A DNA stretch of 6,514 bases, from contig JAITKW010000007.1 of assembly GCA_031278275.1 (NCBI GenBank), positions 1 through 6,514 of the forward strand, in the 5' to 3' direction. Position 1 is the stretch's first letter. Each line of letters starts with the position of its first letter. Origin of the DNA: Candidatus Nomurabacteria bacterium. GTDB taxonomy: Bacteria > Patescibacteriota > Saccharimonadia > Saccharimonadales > Saccharimonadaceae. Positions 1 through 5,555 of the stretch are shown one piece after another. The notes beneath the pieces are model-generated. The model had not been told where the DNA came from. It made no database searches and saw only the letters and a program-made list of their open reading frames with translations. A program made the translations under genes and the position numbers.

Positions 1-207
1 ATTTATACGGATGCGAAAGATTTGATGAAGGTGCGCAAAAGTTTGGTTGAGGGTGGGTTTAGAGTGAAAAATGCTGAGTTGCAATACGTGCCGAACGTAG
101 CGTTGTCAATTGAAGATGACGTTATGCGTGAAAAAATTATGAAACTTTTGGACGCGTTGGATGATTTGGACGATGTGTCAAATGTTTCGACTAATGCGGA
201 GTTGTAA
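1..207 (+). CDS. yebC: YebC/PmpR/TACO1-family protein, C-terminal part only
   Basis: This is the last 68 codons of a gene that begins before the window; the reading frame is open from base 1 to the TAA at 205-207. The translation shows the typical end of YebC proteins: a TDAKDLMKVRKSL helix, a GF-[x]-V-x-x-AELQYVPN strand, and a KLLDALDDLDDVSNV helix-strand followed by a short tail ending NAEL. Full-length members are about 240 residues, so roughly the first 170 are missing. Family members have been described as transcriptional regulators and, for TACO1 and recent bacterial work, as factors that help translation through difficult peptide stretches; which applies here cannot be told. The stop codon overlaps the start of the peptidase gene by one base (TAATG), implying co-transcription and coupled translation. 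An internal ATG at 25 is not a real start, because the conserved family sequence continues upstream of it. Confidence 0.88.
   Translation: MYTDAKDLMKVRKSLVEGGFRVKNAELQYVPNVALSIEDDVMREKIMKLLDALDDLDDVSNVSTNAEL
198..201 (+). promoter_or_regulatory. Shine-Dalgarno GGAG for the peptidase gene
   Basis: GGAG lies five bases before the ATG at 207, inside the last codons of yebC. It supports the ATG at 207, which shares its first base with the yebC stop codon, and indicates re-initiation or coupled translation rather than a separate promoter. Confidence 0.55.
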
Positions 208-1988
208 TGACTCCTGAAAGAGGAGCTTCGGCAAATACCGAGTTGGGGTACAAGGGTGTTTTCCTAGAGCGACCGAACGAACATGCCAAAGAGATGCTTG
301 ACTTATTGACTAAGCCACCCGAAAAACCGTTGACTGATGACGAGAAAGAGGCGGCCTATCGGTTTGATAAAAATCTCTCAGCGACCGAACTACGTGAGGG
401 GGTGACGATAAAGGATCTCATCAAAAATTCAAAAGAGGAAACAGTCATTGCGCCGATGATGTTTTCGAAGTCGTTTTTGGAGGGCAAGGTGCAAAGTGAT
501 GGAATTAATATTCCAAGTTTTGAGTCGCACGAAGATGTGGAATGGTGGGCGGCGGAAATGGCGTTAAGCCCAGAAGTTGACAAGATAGAACTCAGGGAGA
601 TTTTTGATGCCAGCGCAGAAGCTTATAAGGAAGAAGTAGCAAATTTGATTTTGACAAATACGGATGCTCCGGAGGAAATATTTAATAGTATGTCAGTTGT
701 TTTGAAGCCGCAAGAAGCTATTGAAAGAATGCTGGATTTACTTAAAGCCAGAGACACTTTGAAAGAATTGAGAAAGATTCATACGGAAAAAACGGCGGAC
801 AATTTGGATGGCGCAAAACGAGCCTTAACGGACGTATATTTGAGCAAAATCAACGGATTGGTCGCGGAGCAAATGCCGATTTTGGAATATGTAGCGACGC
901 AGGCGCTGATGGTTGGAGATGAAAAAACTTTCACGACCGCCATGGACGCCATGCCGACCATGCTTCAAAAACAAATTAAAAAAGGGAACCTGGAAAGAGT
1001 TTTTCGGAACTTGGATTTTTTACGCAATGGTGTCAGCGTTGGCGAAAGTGGAAAACCATCCAGCGTCTCAAATCGTGTCAAGCAACTTATAGCGGAAGAT
1101 GATGTGGTTGATGACCTTAAGCCGCGCGAAGCAATGTTCTCTGAAGAACAAATCAAAAAACTTAAAACATTTATTATCCAACCAAACGAGGCAGTAGAAT
1201 TAGTAGAAACTATTTTGGCTAAAGCCGGAAAATTGAGTAGCAAAAAACCTGATATTGATGCTCTTGAAAGAGCTGGTTGGGCGAGTGATGATTTGTGGCA
1301 AGTGATGGTAGATCCAACCAAAAATACTTATTCGGTTAAGGGTGAGCGAGGGCTTTTTCTTGTGGGTAATAAGCCGAGGGATTTGTTTTCTGTTTTAGCA
1401 GTTGGATTGGCGCACGAACTCACTCATGTGAACCAAGCCGATTCAGACCGAGTAGTGGGGGAAAGCTTGAGCATTATTGAACTTCAAGGTAAACGCACAG
1501 GGGGAATTCGAGAGGCTGGCGCTGATTTGAAACAAACAGATTTTGAAATGGGATTGTCAGGCAAGCCTAAGCCACGAGCTTTGACTTATGCTAAAGCTTT
1601 GAAAGCTTTTGAAAATGGTGGCGGCGTGGCCAATGCTAGCAAGGCTTTTTATGATGAAAAAATCAAAATATTACCCGACATAGACAAGCACAAGGCGGCT
1701 TTGGAAGCTGTGGACAGAGTAATGCGCCTTACACGCATGGGCGGTATTAATTCGCAGCCGATGGCATATGCTGAAGAAGTGATTTTGGCGGACGAAATCA
1801 AAGATTTGCCAGAAGAAACTAAGACTCGTGCGCTCACTATTACTGGGCTGGATTTTGTTGATCAAGTGCGATTACACAAGTACGGTTTGTTGCCTGATGT
1901 TAGCGATAATATCATAAACTGGCAACCATTGATTTTGGAAGTGGCTGACAATATGATTAATAAAGCAATAAATATGGGGAATAAATGA
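207..1988 (+). CDS. HExxH zinc metallopeptidase, diverged DUF1704/MATCAP-like
   Basis: The product is a 593-residue protein with no signal peptide or membrane segment, so probably cytoplasmic. A candidate catalytic core lies at about 360-450. It has a WQVMVD...YSVKG strand pair from W364, a hydrophobic helix, HELTH at 403-407, and REAGA with E436 about 29 residues later as the likely third zinc ligand (gluzincin arrangement). The order W-x-V-x-[ID], a valine strand, HE..TH and then E-G/A resembles DUF1704 (tyrosine/MATCAP-type carboxypeptidases; 'QEGLA' proteins). Those usually carry HExxxH and EGLA, so this member is one residue shorter in the motif and altered in the second. Residues 1-360 are mostly charged helices with no recognised domain. 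A helical C-terminal part includes MAYAEE at 519-524. MATCAP enzymes remove C-terminal amino acids; the substrate here is unknown. It is coupled upstream to yebC (TAATG) and downstream to an ATP-grasp gene (ATGA). Peptidase class is fairly sure; family placement is tentative. Confidence 0.72.
   Translation: MTPERGASANTELGYKGVFLERPNEHAKEMLDLLTKPPEKPLTDDEKEAAYRFDKNLSATELREGVTIKDLIKNSKEETVIAPMMFSKSFLEGKVQSDGINIPSFESHEDVEWWAAEMALSPEVDKIELREIFDASAEAYKEEVANLILTNTDAPEEIFNSMSVVLKPQEAIERMLDLLKARDTLKELRKIHTEKTADNLDGAKRALTDVYLSKINGLVAEQMPILEYVATQALMVGDEKTFTTAMDAMPTMLQKQIKKGNLERVFRNLDFLRNGVSVGESGKPSSVSNRVKQLIAEDDVVDDLKPREAMFSEEQIKKLKTFIIQPNEAVELVETILAKAGKLSSKKPDIDALERAGWASDDLWQVMVDPTKNTYSVKGERGLFLVGNKPRDLFSVLAVGLAHELTHVNQADSDRVVGESLSIIELQGKRTGGIREAGADLKQTDFEMGLSGKPKPRALTYAKALKAFENGGGVANASKAFYDEKIKILPDIDKHKAALEAVDRVMRLTRMGGINSQPMAYAEEVILADEIKDLPEETKTRALTITGLDFVDQVRLHKYGLLPDVSDNIINWQPLILEVADNMINKAINMGNK
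1976..1980 (+). promoter_or_regulatory. Shine-Dalgarno-like GGGGA for the first ATP-grasp gene
   Basis: GGGGA ends four bases before the ATG at 1985, within the last codons of the peptidase gene. The spacing is slightly short, but together with the ATGA overlap it supports this start over later ones. Confidence 0.4.
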
Positions 1989-2878
1989 ATTGTTTAATTT
2001 TACTCAGTGAAACTAGCTTATCGGGTGAGGTTTTGGCGAGCAGTTTAGACAAATTTTCCACAAAAAACACGTATGTCGCCAAGCGTTATGATGACTTGGT
2101 GGTGGTTATCAAAAACGGCGTTGTGCAAATTGATTTTTTGGAAAATAGCGACCGCCATTTGACGGATTTTGATTTGGTTTATTTGCGGGGGATTGAAAGT
2201 GCGCCTTTAAGACATGTTTTGGCGGTCTATTTGCGCGCGAAAGGAATTGCAATCGTGAATTCGGAATCGTTCAATTTTCAAACTATGACTAAGCTGGAAC
2301 AAAACGTAGTGATGGCGTTGGCCACTTTGCCGGTTCCAGACAGTTTATACGTGAATAATAAGAAAAATTATCTGTCGGCAATCAAAAAGGCAGGGTTTGA
2401 TTTCCCGTTGGTGGTTAAAGCGATTGACGGCAAAAATGGTAATTGTAATATTAAGGCTAATACGGCAGCCGATATAGGTAACTTGGATTTTGATAACGCC
2501 ATTATTCAACCTTATTTGCCAAATGATTTTGACTACCGTGTGATTGTGGCGGGCGAAAAAGTTATTTTGGCTTACAAACGTATTAGGTCCTCGGAAAAGC
2601 GGCACGTAAACAATATTACGCAAGGTGGGCGCATGGAGCTTGTGGAGCTGCCAAAAGAATTAGGGTCTATAGCGATTGCCGCTGCAAGAGCGGTTGGGCG
2701 TGAGTTTGCTGGTTTGGATATTTTGACTAACAAGGAGACGGGCGAGAGTGTAGTGCTGGAAGTCAATTTTAATTTTGGCAAACCTTTTTTTAATAACGCA
2801 GAACAGTCAAGGATTTTTTACCAAAAAATCAACGATTATTTTCAGACGTTGGTTCACGGAGAAAGTGACCAAAAATGA
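1985..2878 (+). CDS. RimK/GshB-like ATP-grasp ligase with divergent ATP-binding loop
   Basis: The product is a 297-residue cytoplasmic ATP-grasp protein, expected to form an amide bond between an acyl-phosphate intermediate and an amine; the substrates are unknown. An N-terminal pre-ATP-grasp domain holds DLVYLRGIE (63-71). It is followed by K103 in the hinge helix, the VVK lysine K145, DYRVIVAG (183-190), the R/K-rich AYKRI (196-200), NNITQGG (209-215), GLDIL (243-247) and LEVNFNFG (258-265). D245, E259 and N261 match the metal-binding Asp, Glu and Asn of RimK. Two elements are weakened: the flexible loop reads DGKNGN (148-153) instead of the usual G-x-x-G-x-G-V, and the hinge QEY/QEF motif reads QPY (175-177), without the ATP-contacting Glu. 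The gene overlaps both neighbours by ATGA, which ties it functionally to the peptidase and to the next ligase. The overall length is normal for the family, and the retained metal ligands argue for an active enzyme. Confidence 0.85.
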   Translation: MNCLILLSETSLSGEVLASSLDKFSTKNTYVAKRYDDLVVVIKNGVVQIDFLENSDRHLTDFDLVYLRGIESAPLRHVLAVYLRAKGIAIVNSESFNFQTMTKLEQNVVMALATLPVPDSLYVNNKKNYLSAIKKAGFDFPLVVKAIDGKNGNCNIKANTAADIGNLDFDNAIIQPYLPNDFDYRVIVAGEKVILAYKRIRSSEKRHVNNITQGGRMELVELPKELGSIAIAAARAVGREFAGLDILTNKETGESVVLEVNFNFGKPFFNNAEQSRIFYQKINDYFQTLVHGESDQK

Positions 2879-3807
2879 AAACGATTGCTATTTGTTTGAA
2901 AAAACTTCCACCTTTGCAATATCTGCCAAACACAAACAAGGATGGTGCACAGTTTCGGTCGGCACGTTTTGAACTCATGCAACGCTTGGCGGATAACGGG
3001 TTTTATGTTTGCACTGTGGGAAAAGAAGATTATCTTGGCAATGGCAAATTTGCTAAACATCTTTTGCCAATAGATTTTTCTGAAACGAAATATCAAGAGC
3101 TTGGTGAAGTGGTGGCTGATGTTGTATATGATCGGGCGGAGGCATATTTGGATGATTTGCCGTATCTGAATGACCGCAAGATTGGCAAAGTTTTCAATAA
3201 CAAAAAGTTAACTTTTGAGATGTTTGGCGATTTGCAGCCCAAGACTATTTTTGTGGAAGTTGGGTCAAAACAAAATATAGCCGATGTTGCCGGTGATGGT
3301 GGGAAAATCGTTGTCAAGCCATATGACAAAAGCGGCGGTGAGGGTATAATCATCGGTGAAGTCAGTGAGCTTATGGAAAAGTTGCCCGACCCGCCGTTTT
3401 TGGCACAAGAGTTTATTGAAACTTCTGGTGGTGTTGCGGGTATAGCCAAAGGTCGTCATGACGTGAGGGTGTTTTTGGCAGGCGGTAAGATTGTTGGTGG
3501 TTCTGTTAGACAGCCACTTAGTGGCGGCTATTTGAGCAATACTCATCAAGGGGGTAGTATGCAATTTTTAACAGAAAATGAATTGCCTAACCAAGCCAAG
3601 AAAATGGCATTAGAAGTTGACAGCAGGTTGGAGCGCCTGCCAAGATTTTATTCAGCGGATTTTTTCTTTTCCAGCGTGCGCAACCGATGGTTTTTAATAG
3701 AGCTAAACGGTAGTCCGGGTTTGGTGCCAAGTGATTTCGGCGAAGTTGGTCAAAACCTGCAACAAGTATTAACCATGGAAATACTAAAAGTTGCTAAGCA
3801 GTCATAA
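2875..3807 (+). CDS. ATP-grasp ligase, glutathione-synthetase/RimK-like
   Basis: The product is a 310-residue cytoplasmic ATP-grasp protein with a complete set of motifs. These are VVYDRAEAYL (83-92) in the N-terminal domain, the ATP-binding lysine K148 and glycine-rich loop DKSGGEGI (151-158), QEFIET (178-183), HDVRVFLAGG (195-204), R212 in GSVRQP, YLSNTHQGG (219-227), the aspartate D262 in YSADFFF, and IELNGSPGL (275-283) with E276 and N278 as metal ligands. It should ligate a carboxylate to an amine using ATP; neither substrate can be read from the sequence. It is distinct from the preceding ligase, so the two may act in sequence or on different partners. The start is the ATG of an ATGA overlap with the upstream gene; the nearest purine-rich GGAG (2858-2861) is 13 bases away, so coupled re-initiation seems more likely than independent initiation. 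Its 3' end overlaps the convergent - strand ligase gene by 14 bases. Confidence 0.86.
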   Translation: MKTIAICLKKLPPLQYLPNTNKDGAQFRSARFELMQRLADNGFYVCTVGKEDYLGNGKFAKHLLPIDFSETKYQELGEVVADVVYDRAEAYLDDLPYLNDRKIGKVFNNKKLTFEMFGDLQPKTIFVEVGSKQNIADVAGDGGKIVVKPYDKSGGEGIIIGEVSELMEKLPDPPFLAQEFIETSGGVAGIAKGRHDVRVFLAGGKIVGGSVRQPLSGGYLSNTHQGGSMQFLTENELPNQAKKMALEVDSRLERLPRFYSADFFFSSVRNRWFLIELNGSPGLVPSDFGEVGQNLQQVLTMEILKVAKQS

Positions 3808-5020
3808 CTTCAACTTCACTATTCACAAAATCTAAATCTTTTTGGAACTGCACACGGTCGGGATTATGCAAAATTATAATGGCTGCCATTTTATAACCGT
3901 CTGATGATTTGCCGATAAAAGCACCGTTTTGGGCTTTGATGCTTAAGTAATTTAACGATTTTAACTTGTGCAATTTTTCTTCATTTTTCACCCCAACAAA
4001 AATTCCGGCGGTTTTCGGGAACAGTTCCAAGACGGCGACGGGCTGGTTTTTGGTTGCAGTAATGTCCGGCTGCTCTCCCATAGCGACATTCAAAGCATTT
4101 TTTGTAATATCAATGCCGTTTGCCAAATAATGCATACGTTCGCGATAGCCACCGTTTCGTGCTCCAATTTCCACAATTTTCGGGCCATTTTTTGTCATGA
4201 TAATTTCAATATGCGCCGGACTATTTTTCATGCCAAGTGCCTTCACTCCAAGCTCGGCGCAATGCAAAAATGAAGTTTGTTTTTCCGGAGACAATTTCGT
4301 TGGTAAAATCCGACTGTAATGAAAATTATCATCAAATCCAATGTCATATCCAGTTTGATAATCCACGATTTGAGGCAAAATGTGTGGGGTGCCGTTCTTG
4401 TCAATAAAAGCATCAACTGAATGCACAGAGCCCGCCAAAAATTCTTCAACAACCAATTTGGGTTTTCGTTCCGGCGCATATTTCGTGTAAGTTTCTTGGA
4501 TAAGACGCTGGGCCTTTTGGTAATTTTTCATCAGTTCGTCCATGCTGTTCGACTTGGTCACCAATAAACTTTTTGCCAAATTTGCTGGCTTCAAAATCAA
4601 TGGAAAAGTGTGGTTATTTGCAAAATCTTGCAAAGACTGTTTGTCGTTAACTTCCGCGAACTCCGGACTGATTTTTTCAGGCGTATCCATAAATAATGAG
4701 CGCATTAAATACTTGTCCGTGCAAGCTTCAGCGGACTTAATTGGCAAACCATACAATCCAAGTTGTTTTGCGATAATTGCTGTCGGCAGGACGTAATTCT
4801 CATAAACCGTGACTGCGGCCATGGGTTTTTGCTTCAAATGCTCAAGCGATTCAAGCATCTTATGGGTGTCAGAAAAATCAGTTACAATGCGATTTTTTAT
4901 TTTTTTTTCAGGAAATTTGGTGGTTTTTTTATCACGTAAAACTATGAAATCATAACCATGTTCAAGTAAAAAATTGGCAAGTCCGGAAAAACTTTTGCCT
5001 ACAATTAAAATAGTTCTCAT
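3794..5020 (-). CDS. ATP-grasp carboxylate-amine ligase (CarB/PurD/BacD-like type)
   Basis: The product is a 408-residue protein of the larger ATP-grasp architecture. It has an N-terminal Rossmann-like part (MRTILIVGKSFSG, then a VTVYENYVLPTA segment at 70-81), the ATP-grasp core, and a C-terminal beta-rich lobe from about 325. Core motifs are LILKPA with K144, VVEEFLAGSVHSVDAF (190-205), AHIEII (269-274) and VEIGARNGG (283-291), where E284 and R288 fit the metal- and phosphate-contacting residues of CarB, PurD and L-amino-acid ligases such as BacD. The loop after K144 (ANLAKSLLV) is less glycine-rich than usual, as in many dipeptide or amino-acid ligases. Substrate unknown. The gene is transcribed against both neighbouring modules, with its own predicted leaderless promoter in the gap shared with rimB. 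Its start region contains A7, A9 and A6 runs (residues 31-43), odd for a coding start. Family-level confidence is high, function low. Confidence 0.85.
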   Translation of the reverse strand: MRTILIVGKSFSGLANFLLEHGYDFIVLRDKKTTKFPEKKIKNRIVTDFSDTHKMLESLEHLKQKPMAAVTVYENYVLPTAIIAKQLGLYGLPIKSAEACTDKYLMRSLFMDTPEKISPEFAEVNDKQSLQDFANNHTFPLILKPANLAKSLLVTKSNSMDELMKNYQKAQRLIQETYTKYAPERKPKLVVEEFLAGSVHSVDAFIDKNGTPHILPQIVDYQTGYDIGFDDNFHYSRILPTKLSPEKQTSFLHCAELGVKALGMKNSPAHIEIIMTKNGPKIVEIGARNGGYRERMHYLANGIDITKNALNVAMGEQPDITATKNQPVAVLELFPKTAGIFVGVKNEEKLHKLKSLNYLSIKAQNGAFIGKSSDGYKMAAIIILHNPDRVQFQKDLDFVNSEVEVMTA

Positions 5021-5021
5021 A

Positions 5022-5050
5022 TTGACTATGCTACATTATCATGATAATAT
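5022..5050 (+). promoter_or_regulatory. Predicted promoter of rimB-rimK
   Basis: TTGACT (5022-5027) is five of six to the -35 consensus. A 17-base spacer is followed by TAATAT (5045-5050), four of six to TATAAT; GATAAT at 5043-5048 is a better hexamer but gives a 15-base spacer. The expected transcript start is about 5055-5058, only 3-6 bases before the ATG at 5061, with no Shine-Dalgarno sequence in between, so the mRNA would be nearly leaderless. Confidence 0.5.
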
Positions 5051-5056
5051 AGTCAA
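5028..5056 (-). promoter_or_regulatory. Predicted promoter of the - strand ATP-grasp gene
   Basis: Read on the - strand, TTGACT (5056-5051) is followed after 17 bases by TAGCAT (5033-5028), four of six to TATAAT. The expected start is at 5020-5021, on or next to the A of the gene's ATG at 5020, so the transcript would be leaderless; no Shine-Dalgarno sequence is seen. This promoter almost completely overlaps the opposite rimB promoter. Confidence 0.42.
5035..5048. repeat. Perfect 14-bp palindrome, candidate operator
   Basis: ATTATCATGATAAT is its own reverse complement. It lies within the spacers of both opposed promoters, partly covering the rimB -10 region. It is flanked by a second, outer inverted repeat, TTGACTAT (5022-5029) and ATAGTCAA (5049-5056). 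A perfect dyad of this length inside a 40-bp promoter gap is a good candidate for a dimeric repressor or activator site. No regulator gene is visible in the window. Confidence 0.5.
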
Positions 5057-5060
5057 CGTT

Positions 5061-5555
5061 ATGGCAACTAGGCGTGACTTTCACAAGGTTATTATCGGTA
5101 GAAGCGAAGAAATATCGTTTGTTGGGTGGGGCATACACGATATTCCAGCCAAAACTGATACGGGGGCTTACCGTTCATCTGTACATGCCCGCAATATTTT
5201 CATTGATGAGAATAGCCTCTTGCATTTTACGTTGTTGGGAGGGCATCCGATTTGCGGGAAGATGGCAAAAGAAATGACTTCGGAAAAGTACAAAGAAGTT
5301 TGGATTGCCAACTCTTTCGGACATGGCGAAAAAAGATACGAAGTGAAATTGCAAGCCAAGTTGGGTCCAAAAATCTTTTCGGCTTCATTCACATTATCGG
5401 ATCGGTCAAAAAAAATCTATCCAATTTTGCTCGGACGTAAACTTTTGAATGAACGCTTTTTGGTTGACCCCGGCGAAAGCAGTTTGAATCGTATAGAGTT
5501 GAAACAAAAATACAACATTGCATTTCCTAATGATGAAGAAGAAGGACGGGAATGA
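5061..5555 (+). CDS. rimB: RimB-type retropepsin-like aspartic protease (ATP-dependent zinc protease family)
   Basis: The product is a 164-residue protein of the Zn_protease/DUF785 family, which includes RimB. Known RimB is a retropepsin-like protease that trims glutamate tails which RimK adds to ribosomal protein S6. The family signature is clear: IIGRSEEISF near the N-terminus, AKTDTGAYRSSVHA (30-43) with D33 as the catalytic aspartate of the DTGA motif, and LLGRKLLNERFLVDP (123-137) near the C-terminus. Length is close to that of other single-domain members (about 140-180). ATG 5061 is chosen because family similarity starts directly after it; the frame is open upstream to a TTG at 4974, but that extension would run back through the promoter gap and into the opposite gene, with no family similarity. 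The tail ends in an acidic NDEEEGRE. The stop overlaps the rimK start (ATGA), making a writer/eraser operon. Confidence 0.88.
   Translation: MATRRDFHKVIIGRSEEISFVGWGIHDIPAKTDTGAYRSSVHARNIFIDENSLLHFTLLGGHPICGKMAKEMTSEKYKEVWIANSFGHGEKRYEVKLQAKLGPKIFSASFTLSDRSKKIYPILLGRKLLNERFLVDPGESSLNRIELKQKYNIAFPNDEEEGRE
5541..5546 (+). promoter_or_regulatory. Shine-Dalgarno GAAGGA for rimK
   Basis: GAAGGA ends five bases before the ATG at 5552 and is the clearest ribosome-binding site in the window. It lies in the codons for the acidic tail of RimB and fixes the rimK start, in contrast to the apparent lack of such a site before rimB. Confidence 0.6.

Noticed and set aside
965..1321. - strand open frame opposite the peptidase gene
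   Set aside because: Shadow frame rich in Ser and Leu, no ribosome site or domain, inside a continuous + strand gene.
1593..1609. Direct repeat of AAAGCTTT in the peptidase gene
   Set aside because: Two copies encode an Ala/Lys helix in frame; too short and isolated to suggest a mobile or regulatory element.
3093..3449. - strand open frame opposite the second ATP-grasp gene
   Set aside because: It is antisense to the conserved ATP-grasp core, and its Ser/Pro-rich translation has no recognisable domain.
3788..3816. Inverted repeat at the convergent junction as a bidirectional terminator
   Set aside because: Arms are only 6 bp, AT-rich, with a 17-base loop and no T run on either strand.
4974..5060. 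Upstream extension of RimB to a TTG at 4974
   Set aside because: It would cross the promoter gap and overlap the - strand gene start, adds 29 residues without family similarity, and no ribosome site supports it. ATG 5061 fits the family N-terminus.
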